From Lentibacillus sp. Marseille-P4043 (GTDB taxonomy: Bacteria > Bacillota > Bacilli > Bacillales > Amphibacillaceae), in assembly GCF_900258515.1 (NCBI RefSeq), contig NZ_LT984884.1, positions 3,726,552 to 3,790,551 on the forward strand: 64,000 bases of DNA, given 5' to 3'. The translations under genes and the position numbers were made by a program. Shown one piece after another: positions 9,601 to 18,500 of this stretch; the stretch's first letter is position 1; every line of letters starts with the position of its first letter. Under the pieces are notes generated by a model. That model saw only the letters and a list, made by a program, of their open reading frames with translations. It was not told the DNA's origin and did no database searches.

Positions 9601-10004
9601 TAGCGTCCCGATTGCTTTTTATAGTTCCTAAAAATCATGCCATTTGACCTTTGCATTCCGAAATTTTCATAATAGGGAACTAAATCGTCATCACAGCACA
9701 AATCAACCATGTATATGTCATCAAGTTCTTGTAGTATCCGGTTTACTAATTCCTTACCAATTCCCCTATTCTTGTATTTTGGTAAAACTTCGAGGAATGG
9801 AATGTAAGCAGACAGAACACCATCACTTACTGCGCTAATAAATCCAACCACTTGATTCGATCTATCATCAATTGCAATAACAACCTTACTGCTTTTCTTT
9901 AATAATTTTAAATGGGTTTGCTGGTTTGGCGGATTTGGCCAGTCTACAAAAAAACCCTCTACCATATCAGCAGAAATACCCTCGATCGAAATCTTGTACA
10001 TCAT
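9600..10004 (-). CDS. GNAT-family N-acetyltransferase
   Basis: Acetyl-CoA-dependent acetyltransferase of the GNAT fold, 134 residues. The acetyl-CoA loop is PKYKNRGIGKELVNRIL (Q/RxxGxG/A type), preceded by the strand SAYIPFLEVL and followed by DLCCDDDLVPYYENFGM, the usual C-terminal Y-x-x-x-GM/F motif. Start at the ATG pair at 10004 because GAGGAG lies about ten bases upstream; earlier ATGs lack a ribosome site. Substrate unknown. Confidence 0.82.
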   Translation of the reverse strand: MMYKISIEGISADMVEGFFVDWPNPPNQQTHLKLLKKSSKVVIAIDDRSNQVVGFISAVSDGVLSAYIPFLEVLPKYKNRGIGKELVNRILQELDDIYMVDLCCDDDLVPYYENFGMQRSNGMIFRNYKKQSGR

Positions 10005-10058
10005 CAAATAGCAACTCCTCATTTGGTTTAAATGATTAGAAGGATGATATATGATCAA

Positions 10059-10470
10059 AAGTAAAGTAACAAAAAAGGACCTCCAATCACCTGTGGATAT
10101 TAATAACTATTCGATGTGAAATCCAAAAAACCTTTTATTTGTCTTTACTTTTTGACTTGGGGTCTTTGACTATTGACTAAGCTAACGCAGATTCTTAAGT
10201 AAATTCGCAGCACTGAATTATTTATTGTAGTGGATGTGAATTTAATGCGAATTTCCTATTTAAGCTAAATATACTCAGTAATCTTATATTAACATTATTG
10301 AATATTTGTTAAAATTAGTATTGAGATTGTGAAAAGATGTACCGTAACTATGGGGAAGCATAGTGCTAAAAATGCCAGTATTTTTGAAGAAAAATGGTGA
10401 AGAAAAGTACCAAAATACTCCTTCCTTAGTGAAAATGGGCAGTTAAATATACAAAGAGAGGGGGGATAAA
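10059..10470. other. AT-rich intergenic region, no gene seen
   Basis: About 410 bases between the divergent GNAT and membrane-protein genes. It is AT-rich, has no open frame with a ribosome site and no strong hairpin that I can see. Promoters for both neighbours presumably lie here but I cannot pick convincing boxes. Confidence 0.5.
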
Positions 10471-11121
10471 ATGATAAGAAGTAAAGTAGCACTTATTAGT
10501 TCAGTAGTTATTTTAAGTATATGTATGTGTTTGTTTTTCCCGTTTCCAAGTAATGTAATGTTAGAAGCAAACACTATATTCATGTCATTTCCAATTCGCA
10601 ATCAAGATGGATATATTCTTCTTGGTATAATTGGGTCCATTTTGTTTATCATTGCTATGATTTTACTTGTCATTGGCATGAAGAAATACCACGTTCGAAC
10701 TATAGTAATAGTTATAATCGTATATTCATTATTACCGAACTTTTTAATTACAATGTATCAAGAAACGTTAGCAAGTGGCATAACAGCTATTTCATATGAT
10801 AGCAATGGCGAGTGCGATTTTGAGGACGCGGGCGAAGACTTATTGAATGGTGAATGCAATCTTATATTACATAATCGGAGCAATGAAGCTGTGTCATTTG
10901 AATTAGAATTTTTGGATTCCTTCATGGAAGATGATGTACGAATGGGGGCACTTATGAACTTAGCTGGTCCATATCGTATTACGATCGAATCAAATCATAA
11001 AAAATCTATTCATTTAAAGAAATTACTTGATTTATCAGAAGTTCCTAACCATATTAATGGAGGGACATCATCTAATGTTCATATTAAGATAATTGATGGG
11101 GATAAAACACGCACTTTATAG
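10471..11121 (+). CDS. Hypothetical membrane-anchored protein
   Basis: Protein of 216 residues that I do not recognise. It has three hydrophobic segments (about residues 7-28, 50-70 and 76-95), then a soluble domain of about 115 residues with several acidic clusters (ECDFEDAGEDLLNGECN) and predicted beta-structure ending in VHIKIIDGDKTRTL. The two cysteines of the soluble part (in GECDFED and NGECNLI) could form a disulphide if it lies outside the cell. The start has a strong AGAGGGGGG ribosome site. The downstream small membrane gene (11265-11483) is in the same direction. Confidence 0.6.
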   Translation: MIRSKVALISSVVILSICMCLFFPFPSNVMLEANTIFMSFPIRNQDGYILLGIIGSILFIIAMILLVIGMKKYHVRTIVIVIIVYSLLPNFLITMYQETLASGITAISYDSNGECDFEDAGEDLLNGECNLILHNRSNEAVSFELEFLDSFMEDDVRMGALMNLAGPYRITIESNHKKSIHLKKLLDLSEVPNHINGGTSSNVHIKIIDGDKTRTL

Positions 11122-11264
11122 TAATTGTCCCTCTTTATTTTAATAGAGAATTACATGCCTATGGAAACTTTAGCTAACCGGCAATTTTAGTGAAGAACCC
11201 AGATTCATCTTTATTCAGCAATCCGAACAGATAGTGGTGTGAAGTATATTTCTTTAAATAGGAT

Positions 11265-11483
11265 GTGAATTTAGTGAAACTAAGCTACAAAACGGTATTT
11301 TTAACGCTGCTTGGAATTTTACTAGGTGCTTCAATAGTGACTGTTTTAAAAGGGCTTTGGGGTGATGAATTTGATTGGGAACAGTGGTTAGTATTCATGG
11401 CGGGGGGGATATCGGGGGGGTTAATCATGCTTTTTTTTGTACTGATAAGCAATAAAATAGGAAAAAGAAGAAAAGACAGCTAA
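11265..11483 (+). CDS. Small two-helix membrane protein
   Basis: A 72-residue protein with two hydrophobic helices (TVFLTLLGILLGASIVTVL and FMAGGISGGLIMLFFVLIS) separated by a short acidic loop (GDEFDWEQW) and ending in a basic tail (KIGKRRKDS). Both possible starts are GTG (11265 or 11274); AGGA upstream fits the second one better. Family unknown. Confidence 0.5.
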   Translation: MNLVKLSYKTVFLTLLGILLGASIVTVLKGLWGDEFDWEQWLVFMAGGISGGLIMLFFVLISNKIGKRRKDS

Positions 11484-11814
11484 AAAGTCAATTAACTTAA
11501 AGTAATCTTACCGAAAAGCTCTATTTTTTCAAAATTGGAATTAGCTTACTACAGGAATGCTTACGATCATGATTTCTTCTAATTAGTTTCAGAAAACGAT
11601 TTACTATAAAATATACTTATGACTCAACTTTCGCACCAATAAAATAAGATCAACAGTTAGCTGAGGCAAACTTGAAACGTTTCTAATAATTGCCTTACAA
11701 CCTTGGTAAACATAAAGATTGTTTTCTAAAAGATTAGGACTGCGATTACTCGTCCCATCGAAAGCGTTTGTGGTTTTGTATATAAAAGAAATAAAATGCG
11801 AAGTAACTAAGAAA

Positions 11815-12000
11815 TTGCTCCCTCGCCGTTCCGGAAATACACTACGCTTTCCGTGGGCGGCTGCTGAGCCTCCTCGTGCTGGGTGCTCGCCTGAGTTGCA
11901 AGTAATTCGGTGAAGTATCACTCCTCGCAACTCGAAGCTGACTCGGTGGAAGTTTTGCTCGTCGCACTGCGGGGTCTCACCTAGTCTCCGCGTATTTCCT
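11815..12000 (-). repeat. GC-rich dispersed repeat, copy A (inverted)
   Basis: Read on the minus strand this contains GTGAGACCCCGCAGTGCG, CACGAGGAGGCTCAGCAGCC and GGAAAGCGTAGTGTATTTCC, the same blocks in the same order as at 24688-24802. This is the intergenic GC-rich repeat I associate with Bacillaceae; here it is interrupted by extra sequence. Confidence 0.6.
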
Positions 12001-12069
12001 CCACTGGTTTTGCATTTACTACCATTAACTGTAGTAGTATGTGTTCTACCAAGCCACATTCTACCGCTT

Positions 12070-12275
12070 CACTAGTCCGGGTGAGTGGAGGGTGGTGACT
12101 CCTGCGGGAACAATGGTTTTCGGTGGGGCGAGTTAGCGCAGCCCCAGCACGTGTCCGAAGACCCCGCAGGAAAAGGAGGGTCGACTAAAACCGTCCTTTG
12201 CGGACAACGTCGACATACCCCTCGCCGGGGCAAGGAGGCTGAGGCCGTGCCCGCGGAAAGCATCCACCCGGATCG
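12070..12275 (+). repeat. GC-rich dispersed repeat, copy B
   Basis: Plus-strand blocks GTGACTCCTGCGGGAACA, AAGACCCCGCAGGAAAAG, CAAGGAGGCTGAGGCCG and CCCGCGGAAAGC follow the order of the same repeat family. It is more degenerate than copy C and contains an extra duplicated segment. Confidence 0.55.
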
Positions 12276-12462
12276 ATCCCGGACGGCGGCAAATGCGCGT
12301 ACTTATAGAAAAGAGTCTAGCAGTCACAGATTGATTAAATGTGATTAATCCAAGTCAACTTGAGCAGTTAATCTCCATCCTTCCTCATTCTATCAAGGCT
12401 TATTTGTCCATTTCACGCTGCGAAAGTTGAGTTATGAGTAAAAACAAAAGGAGGAAACAAAC

Positions 12463-13044
12463 ATGACAAAGAAAAATGCAGTTAGCAACAAAAAGGAGTT
12501 GTCACTAGAAGAACGTGAAGAATTACTCAAAGCATTGAAAGACCGTTTTGAGAAAAACATGAACCGTCATAAAGATCTTGAATGGGCTAAAGTCCAAGCA
12601 AAGCTAGATGCTAATGCTGAAAAACTGTGGTCGCTCCATGAAATGGAAAGAACTGGCGGTGAACCAGATGTTGTCAAACATGATAAAAGTGAGGACGAAT
12701 ACATTTTTTATGATTGTTCAGCGGAAAGTCCCAAAGGTCGCAGAAGTGTTTGTTATGACCGTAAAGCGCTGGAATCAAGGAAAAAACATAAACCAGAAAA
12801 TAACGCGATTGATATGGCAACTGCCATGGGTATTGAACTTTTAACGGAAGAACAATATCGATCGTTGCAGGAACTTGAAAATTTCGATAGGAAAACGTCG
12901 AGCTGGGTGCAAACACCTTCTGATATTAGAGAACTCGGCGGCGCTCTTTTTTGCGATTATCGCTTCGGGCACGTCTTCGTGTATCACAATGGTGCGGAAT
13001 CTTACTATGGTGCCAGAGGGTTCCGTGGTTCGTTAAGAGTCTAA
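12463..13044 (+). CDS. DUF4256 family protein
   Basis: A 193-residue soluble protein of the DUF4256 family, function unknown. The recognisable parts are the N-terminal ELLKALKDRFEKNMNRHKDLEW, the EIDEYIFYDCS-like block (EDEYIFYDCSAESPKGRRS), the conserved YDRKALESRKKHKPENNA and the C-terminal GGALFCDYRFGHVFVYHNGA and YYGARGFRGSLRV. Start ATG has an ideal AAAAGGAGG site. It is immediately downstream of the 827-bp element, which ends 22 bases before this ATG and may supply or disrupt its promoter. Confidence 0.8.
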   Translation: MTKKNAVSNKKELSLEEREELLKALKDRFEKNMNRHKDLEWAKVQAKLDANAEKLWSLHEMERTGGEPDVVKHDKSEDEYIFYDCSAESPKGRRSVCYDRKALESRKKHKPENNAIDMATAMGIELLTEEQYRSLQELENFDRKTSSWVQTPSDIRELGGALFCDYRFGHVFVYHNGAESYYGARGFRGSLRV

Positions 13045-13137
13045 ATTATGCACAGACAGCTAAAACGTTAATTTGAGAACGGATCACCTGGTGAAAAGCT
13101 TAACTTTAATTATTGGATGCTCTACGAATATGAGTAT

Positions 13138-13166
13138 AGTTTACGTGAATTAATTTCACGTAAACT
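13138..13166. terminator. Hairpin downstream of the DUF4256 gene
   Basis: A perfect 12-bp stem (AGTTTACGTGAA and TTCACGTAAACT) around a five-base loop. There is no T run after it, so it may be a factor-assisted terminator or simply an operator-like palindrome. Confidence 0.4.
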
Positions 13167-13348
13167 ATTGGTCCATTACCTAAACAACAGGGAATCGTCA
13201 ATTCGATGGTTCCTCTTTCCATCTAATCCAACCATTAAGCATGAGAATCCCTTAAACGTTGAATCCCCCCGCCAGTTAACACCAGGAAACACTGAAATCC
13301 AAAAAGAAATATATATCGGAAACTATAAACACATCTATGATAAAGTAT

Positions 13349-14777
13349 ATATTCAGGCACTAGCGTTGCATAAAACTAGTCGGAATGTTCTGTAAACATT
13401 ATTTCTGTAATTTTTGCCAAAAAGTCAAAGTCCAATTAAAGGTGGCTCTGTCCATCTGGTAAAATTATACAATTAATACAAATTAATACAACCTACGACA
13501 ATATCATTTATTACGGTACTGTCTTATTTTCAAATCGATGTAGCCAAATGTAAGCTGGTTTCCATAACGCGGCCTTTAACCAACGAGTAATTCGAAGCAG
13601 TGACTTTTTGCTTTTCGTTTCCAGTTGGATGAGCACATGCAAACAATAAGTGATGAGCGCAATATAGATTTGATTTTGTAATGCTGTTTCACTCATTCCG
13701 TAAAAATGTTTGATTTCCACGTGCTGCTTTAACCATTTGAAAAATAATTCGATTGCCCAGCGTGATCGATAAATATCACTAATTTCTTGTGGTTCCAAGT
13801 CAAATCGATTCGTGATTAATCGAAGGATGTTTCCCTTCGTATCCATCACTTCAAGAAGACGAAATACGTTTTCGCACCGATTTTGTGTGGATCCTATGAA
13901 AACCATTCTGTCAGATAGAACCGATGATTCAGCTGGAACGGAAAAGGAACATACTTCACGAATGACGGCATTTTTCTTAATTCTGGATGCAAAGAAGTAT
14001 CCTTCGTCTGTCATCCTGTCAAATCGTTCGTAATCCACATAGCCGCGATCAAAGACGTACATGGCTTCCTTGTCATCAACGAGAACTTCAAGCTGATTAC
14101 GATCATGTTCTTTCGCCACTGTGATCTCAGCTTTCTCAGGATAGACTGTATCTTTATCCATGAAAACGAGTCGTAAATGTAGTTTCACACCAGCCTTTGT
14201 TTTACGGAACTTTGCCCACTTATAATTGGTTAGGTTAAGAGGCAAGGTGCTAGAATCGATAATTTTTAATGGCAAATTCTTGTAGGCCTTATTGTGATAT
14301 CCACGTATCTGCTGCACAAGATCGGAAAACAGGGTCGCTAGTATGGATGGGTCGATTTCTTTATTCTTTCGGGAAAGCTGTGATGCGCTAATTGATTCAA
14401 AACCAACAGCTTTCTGAAAATCTGCATCCAATAAAGCGTCACTTAATGCTTGGAGCCCTTCCGTTTCATGTACTTGTGCATAGAGCATCAGTTTAATGTA
14501 GGCTTCAGTCGTAAGTTTTTTGGTATAGCTATCTTGATTTAAGTTTTTAACTTGATTAAAAAGATTTTTAGTATTTATAGGTGCAATCCATTTACCAAAT
14601 GCTGATTTTGGTGTATTCTTGTCCATATTGTTGGTCCTTTATATTGGATTTGGACAGGAAAACCACCTGACCTATTCATTATAAAGGATTTTTTGTTGTC
14701 TATACAGCCAAAAAATTGAACATTGCCAATATTTTTTATTATTAAATTTAATTAATGCAACGCTAGTGATATTCAGG
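13349..14777. mobile_element. IS4-family insertion sequence, copy 1 (intact, 1411 bp plus target duplication)
   Basis: The element spans 13358-14768, with terminal inverted repeats CACTAGCGTTGCAT and ATGCAACGCTAGTG. It is bracketed by an exact 9-bp direct repeat ATATTCAGG (13349-13357 and 14769-14777), which is a target-site duplication. It carries one transposase gene on the minus strand. A near-identical copy lies at 33325-34740. Confidence 0.93.
13511..14626 (-). CDS. IS4-family transposase, intact
   Basis: DDE transposase of 371 residues that would move this insertion sequence by cut-and-paste. The catalytic acids are visible: D124 in IDSSTLPL, D193 in YVFDRGYVDY and E293 in the IS4 signature Y(2)R(3)E(6)K, here YRSRWAIELFFKWLK (Y286, R289, E293, K300). 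The N-terminal domain MDKNTPKSAFGKW is like the IS4Bsu1 group. AAAGGACC lies nine bases before the ATG. No frameshift or stop is present, so it could be active. Confidence 0.93.
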   Translation of the reverse strand: MDKNTPKSAFGKWIAPINTKNLFNQVKNLNQDSYTKKLTTEAYIKLMLYAQVHETEGLQALSDALLDADFQKAVGFESISASQLSRKNKEIDPSILATLFSDLVQQIRGYHNKAYKNLPLKIIDSSTLPLNLTNYKWAKFRKTKAGVKLHLRLVFMDKDTVYPEKAEITVAKEHDRNQLEVLVDDKEAMYVFDRGYVDYERFDRMTDEGYFFASRIKKNAVIREVCSFSVPAESSVLSDRMVFIGSTQNRCENVFRLLEVMDTKGNILRLITNRFDLEPQEISDIYRSRWAIELFFKWLKQHVEIKHFYGMSETALQNQIYIALITYCLHVLIQLETKSKKSLLRITRWLKAALWKPAYIWLHRFENKTVP

Positions 14778-14829
14778 GGATTCTCTAACTACTCCCTACC
14801 TTTCTAGCGTGACGAATGGAGGTAAAAAA

Positions 14830-15945
14830 ATGACAATTCCAATTAAGCAAATAACGTTACATAAGTTAAACATGCGGCTGAAAAATCCCTTTCGAACAAG
14901 CTTTGGGACACTTCAGGACAAAGAATTTTTCATTATTGAAGTTATGGACGATGATGGCAATCGCGGGTTTGGTGAGTCTGTCGCATTTACCAGCCCTTGG
15001 TATACAGAAGAAACGGTAAAAACGAATCAACATATGATAGAAGATTTTTTAATCCCGATTCTACAGAAAAATGCGATCTATCACCCTGATGAAGTGTCCG
15101 AACTTTTTTCATCCATCCGAAAAAATAACATGGCGAAATCGACTGTTGAGGGTGCCATCTGGGATTTGTATGCAAAACGCAAAAATATTCCACTGGCTCA
15201 AGCATTAGGTGGAACAAAATCGGAAATTGATGTGGGGATCAGCATTGGCATTCAACCCACGACAAAGGATCTATTACGGACGATTGATCGTCGACTCAAA
15301 GAAGGCTATAAACGGATAAAGTTAAAAATAAAACCAGGCCATGATATTGATGTGCTACGCGAAGTCCGTGCCCACTTTCCAAATTTACCGATTATGGCAG
15401 ACGCAAATTCCGCTTATACGCTAGAAGACGTTGAGCATCTTAAACAATTGGATGAGCTAGATTTAATGATGATTGAACAGCCATTAGGACACGATGATAT
15501 TGTCGATCATGCCAAACTTCAGGCAGAGTTGAAAACGCCCATTTGTTTAGATGAGAGCATCAACTCGTTTGCTGATGCGAGAAAGGCGGTCCAGTTGAGC
15601 AGCTGTAAAGTTATTAATCTAAAAATTGGCCGCGTTGGTGGACTTACGGAGGCTAAACTAATTCACGATTACTGTTTGAATCATGAAGTCGCAGTCTGGT
15701 GTGGCGGTATGCTTGAAGCTGGTGTTGGACGTGCCCATAACATAGCCTTGACAACGCTCGCAGGCTTCACATTACCCGGCGATACAGCAGGCTCCTCTAA
15801 CTATTGGGAACAAGATATCATTCAACCAGAAGTGACGGTTGAAAATGGTATTATCAAGGTTCCTCATGCACCAGGAATTGGGTATGAAGTGGATGAAGCG
15901 ATACTAAATAAATTCACTGTTGATGTTAAAACATTTCACTTTTAA
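14830..15945 (+). CDS. menC: o-Succinylbenzoate synthase / N-acylamino-acid racemase (enolase superfamily)
   Basis: Member of the MenC/NAAAR branch of the enolase superfamily; MenC dehydrates SHCHC to o-succinylbenzoate in menaquinone synthesis, and some members also racemise N-acyl amino acids. The 371-residue protein shows all catalytic parts: K164-x-K166 (IKLKIKPG), metal ligands D191 (MADANSAY), E216 (MIEQPL) and D241 (CLDESI), and K265 ([14 protein letters not shown]). Length and sequence are close to Bacillus MenC. The ATG at 14830 has GGAGG eight bases upstream. It stands outside any men cluster, next to the insertion sequence, so racemase activity or a second MenC copy remains possible. 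Confidence 0.8.
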   Translation: MTIPIKQITLHKLNMRLKNPFRTSFGTLQDKEFFIIEVMDDDGNRGFGESVAFTSPWYTEETVKTNQHMIEDFLIPILQKNAIYHPDEVSELFSSIRKNNMAKSTVEGAIWDLYAKRKNIPLAQALGGTKSEIDVGISIGIQPTTKDLLRTIDRRLKEGYKRIKLKIKPGHDIDVLREVRAHFPNLPIMADANSAYTLEDVEHLKQLDELDLMMIEQPLGHDDIVDHAKLQAELKTPICLDESINSFADARKAVQLSSCKVINLKIGRVGGLTEAKLIHDYCLNHEVAVWCGGMLEAGVGRAHNIALTTLAGFTLPGDTAGSSNYWEQDIIQPEVTVENGIIKVPHAPGIGYEVDEAILNKFTVDVKTFHF

Positions 15946-16094
15946 CATCAAAATGAAAGGCAATGATCAAGCTACACTTCCCCTATCAGCTTGTACACCC
16001 ATTGAGAACTTGTTCCGAAACAGATACACTAATGTTAGAGGGTGTTTAAATTTGTTGAAAGTAATCAATGATGATCATAGAAGGAGCGAAACAT

Positions 16095-16679
16095 ATGCTA
16101 CCAATAGAACGACAAAACCGAATAAGACAGCTAGTTCAAGAAAAACATAGTATCAAAATAGTCGATTTAAGCAAGGACATTGGCGTTTCCGAGATGACCA
16201 TTCATCGGGATCTCAAACCACTAATTGAAGAAGGAAGTGTTATTAAAACGTTTGGTGGTGTTACCCTCGCCCACGACCATTCCGATAAACAAGGTACATT
16301 AGATGAATGTGTATTCTGCAGTCGAGCTATCCATGAGCGATTAGCATACCGACTTATTTTACCAAACAATAAAATTGAGATAGCTTGCTGCTCCCATTGT
16401 GGACTGCTTCGTCATCGTCAGTTAGGTGACAAGGTGATGCAAGCCATTACGTACGATTTTTTCAGACAAACGACCTTAAGCGCGCCGTTAGCATGGTATG
16501 TCATGGACACTTCCATCCAAGTTGGGTGCTGCCAACCGCAAGTTCTTACATTCGAAAGTAAAGATCACGCAGACAAATTCGTCAAGGGATTTGGTGGAAA
16601 TGTTTATTCGTTTAAAGAAGCAATGGATAATTTGTTTCGAAAAATGAATGGACACGAAGAACATAGCTGCAATCATTAA
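16095..16679 (+). CDS. ycnK: YcnK-type copper-responsive repressor (DeoR HTH plus NosL-like domain)
   Basis: Cytoplasmic regulator of copper uptake genes. Residues 1-55 are a DeoR-type winged helix (MLPIERQNRIRQLVQEKHS, VSEMTIHRDLKPLIEEG, KTFGGV). The rest resembles NosL: CVFCSRAI (C72, C75), CCSHCG (C98, C99, C102), LAWYVMD, QVGCCQPQVLTFESKDHADKF and GGNVYSFKEAM, with a C-terminal HEEHSCNH tail, all suited to Cu(I) binding. In Bacillus subtilis YcnK represses ycnJ when copper is plentiful, and the genes ycnJ and ycnI follow here in the same order. The ATG at 16095 has GAAGGAG eight bases upstream. Confidence 0.9.
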   Translation: MLPIERQNRIRQLVQEKHSIKIVDLSKDIGVSEMTIHRDLKPLIEEGSVIKTFGGVTLAHDHSDKQGTLDECVFCSRAIHERLAYRLILPNNKIEIACCSHCGLLRHRQLGDKVMQAITYDFFRQTTLSAPLAWYVMDTSIQVGCCQPQVLTFESKDHADKFVKGFGGNVYSFKEAMDNLFRKMNGHEEHSCNH

Positions 16680-16707
16680 GGGATGTTAATCATTACTCAG
16701 AATAACA

Positions 16708-16797
16708 AAAAATCACAAAATCATCACATTTTATTCGTTGATTGTTGATCATCATATGCTATAATCCAAGTTAGATTGTGTTATGATTTGTGATTTT
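16708..16797 (+). promoter_or_regulatory. ycnJI promoter with inverted-repeat operator arms
   Basis: A sigma-A-like promoter TTGATT (16738-16743), 16 bp, TATAAT (16760-16765) lies between ycnK and ycnJ. It is framed by two arms of an inverted repeat: AAAATCACAAAATCAT (16709-16724) and ATGATTTGTGATTTT (16783-16797), which match in reverse complement apart from one inserted A. The position just upstream of -35 and just downstream of the start site is what a YcnK operator would need; binding is inference. Confidence 0.6.
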
Positions 16798-16850
16798 GTA
16801 TCATAATAAAGCTATCCAATACGTACAATAAGAAAGGTAATGAAGGATCG

Positions 16851-18473
16851 ATGATGGATCATGTGTGTAAGAAACAGTATGGTAAAAATCCAATCCGCTG
16901 GAGAAATCTCTCTTTAGCAATAATTAGTTTCATCTTTCTATTTTCCTTTATACCAGTTGTTGAGGCGCATTCTAGTTTGTTGGAGAGTGTTCCAGGAAAA
17001 GGCCAATTAGTCGATACATCCCCATCGTCCCTAAAGTTGCAATTCAATGAACCAATTGATCATGATCTAGCAACGGTAACGATTTATGATTGGGATGGTC
17101 GACCGATACTTACGAAAAATCCAGAAGGGCAAAAGGAAAGGTCAAAAGCTTTACAGATCCCACTGCCTGAACTGGATCAAGGTACATATACCGTACAATG
17201 GAATGTTGTTTCCCTGGATGGTCACCCTGTTGATGGATCCTACCATTTTGCGGTTGGCAAGGCTACAGAGGGAGGAACCGCATCGGTCGGCACCAATGAC
17301 AACGCGACTACCATCTTAATCATAGCCCGTGCGATTGTTGAAGGTTTCATCCTTTTGATTGCTGGTCTATATTGGTTTGCCTGGTCAGCCGAAAAGCGGA
17401 ATTTTCCAAGTCTAGGGACACTGCTTGCACGAGGACGTTTCATTACGGGAAGCATTTTAATTGTTGGAACGATCGGGGAGTTCATTGCATATGCATCTAC
17501 CCTCCCGCCTGGATTGCTTCCAACCATCCTAAACGGCAGATGGGACTTGCTGCTTCATTTTCCATTTGTGTTGATGTTGTTTGCACAGCTGCTTTTCCTA
17601 ATCCTCCTTTTTATACCGGGAATGGTACGAGCATGGTACTTGATCATGTGGCTCATACTAGCCGCCATCCCATCGTTTGGTGGACATGTATGGGGAATGC
17701 AGCATCCATTTATCGCGTTGATTCCACGCATCTTGCATCAGTTTGCGATTGCATTATGGCTGGGAGCGCTGGGATATTTCATTCTGTTTCTTTTATTTAG
17801 GAAAAAACAGGCAAATGATGATTCACTGCCACCTTTTCGTTCATTTTTTGTTCCAAAGGTGATGATTGCATCAGGACTTGTTGTTGCAACTGGTGTAATC
17901 ATGGTCTTTTTACAATCAAGTTGGACAGCGGTTGTCAACCAGTGGGATAGCTGGAGTACGTTATTGCTCGTAAAAATTCTTTTAACCGTCCTAATGTTGG
18001 GTATTGCCCTTTTCCAAACGTTAAAGTGGCGGAAGCGGAAATCATTTTCTACCCCACGACTTATCCGGGTAGAATGGATAATTGGGCTAATTATTATCGT
18101 TTTTGGTGTGTGGATGAGTCAATCAGCATACCCAATCCCAATTAAGTCATATACCGCAACATTATCATCGGAACAGGGAGAAACGGAGATTAACATTGCG
18201 AATTTACGCCGCGGTGAACAAGAGATGAATATTCAACTTCCTTTAATCGATGGAAAAGAACCAGAGCATATAGCTGTTGACATGGCCATGCCAGACCACG
18301 GAATGAGCTCAGGCCCATTCGAAGCAAAACAAGTTAAGCAGGAGAGTTACCAGGTGACATTGCCATTCACCATGATCGGAAGCTGGAAGTTAGTGATTCA
18401 TGCTACTTATCCTAATGGTGTGAAAAGTGAATGGGAAGACAGCCTATTTATTAGTGGTGGAGGTAATGATTAA
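16851..18473 (+). CDS. ycnJ: YcnJ-type copper transport protein (CopC-CopD fusion)
   Basis: Copper import membrane protein of 540 residues. After a signal sequence the mature chain is predicted to start at H40 (VVEA|HSSLLESVPGKG), the N-terminal copper ligand of CopC proteins; the CopC domain runs to about 135 with VVSLDGHPVDGSYHFAVG. The CopD part follows with about eight membrane helices (residues 155-435), including LHFPFVLMLF and IPRILHQFAIALWLGAL. The last ~100 residues form an extra soluble domain with MAMPDHGMSSGPFEA, similar to the YtkA-like tail of YcnJ. It follows ycnK and precedes ycnI by 12 bases, so the last two are one operon. Confidence 0.92.
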   Translation: MMDHVCKKQYGKNPIRWRNLSLAIISFIFLFSFIPVVEAHSSLLESVPGKGQLVDTSPSSLKLQFNEPIDHDLATVTIYDWDGRPILTKNPEGQKERSKALQIPLPELDQGTYTVQWNVVSLDGHPVDGSYHFAVGKATEGGTASVGTNDNATTILIIARAIVEGFILLIAGLYWFAWSAEKRNFPSLGTLLARGRFITGSILIVGTIGEFIAYASTLPPGLLPTILNGRWDLLLHFPFVLMLFAQLLFLILLFIPGMVRAWYLIMWLILAAIPSFGGHVWGMQHPFIALIPRILHQFAIALWLGALGYFILFLLFRKKQANDDSLPPFRSFFVPKVMIASGLVVATGVIMVFLQSSWTAVVNQWDSWSTLLLVKILLTVLMLGIALFQTLKWRKRKSFSTPRLIRVEWIIGLIIIVFGVWMSQSAYPIPIKSYTATLSSEQGETEINIANLRRGEQEMNIQLPLIDGKEPEHIAVDMAMPDHGMSSGPFEAKQVKQESYQVTLPFTMIGSWKLVIHATYPNGVKSEWEDSLFISGGGND

Positions 18474-18500
18474 CTTTTTTAAGAAATGGAGAGTATTTTT

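Larger units (their letters stand above)
11614..12440. mobile_element. Non-autonomous element, 827 bp, with 24-bp inverted ends
   Basis: The two ends match as inverted repeats at 21 of 24 positions: plus-strand 11614-11637 contains GACTCAACTTTCGCACC and 12417-12440 contains TGCGAAAGTTGAGTTATGAG. No transposase lies inside. The first ~175 bp, read on the minus strand, are a diverged copy of the 187-bp repeat found at 60994-61180 and 63814-64000, including GAGTAATCGCAGTC and the TGCGAAAGTTGAGT terminus. The interior holds two copies of a GC-rich Bacillaceae-type repeat. Open frames across the region have no ribosome site and follow GC content, so I call none of them genes. Confidence 0.6.

Noticed and set aside
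11604..12348. Several open frames of 60-150 codons on both strands
   Set aside because: They lie in GC-rich repeats, lack ribosome sites and show no domain features.
13117..13395. 92-codon frame upstream of the first insertion sequence
   Set aside because: No ribosome site, contains a perfect hairpin and ends inside the IS terminal repeat; probably chance, though a disrupted gene cannot be fully excluded.
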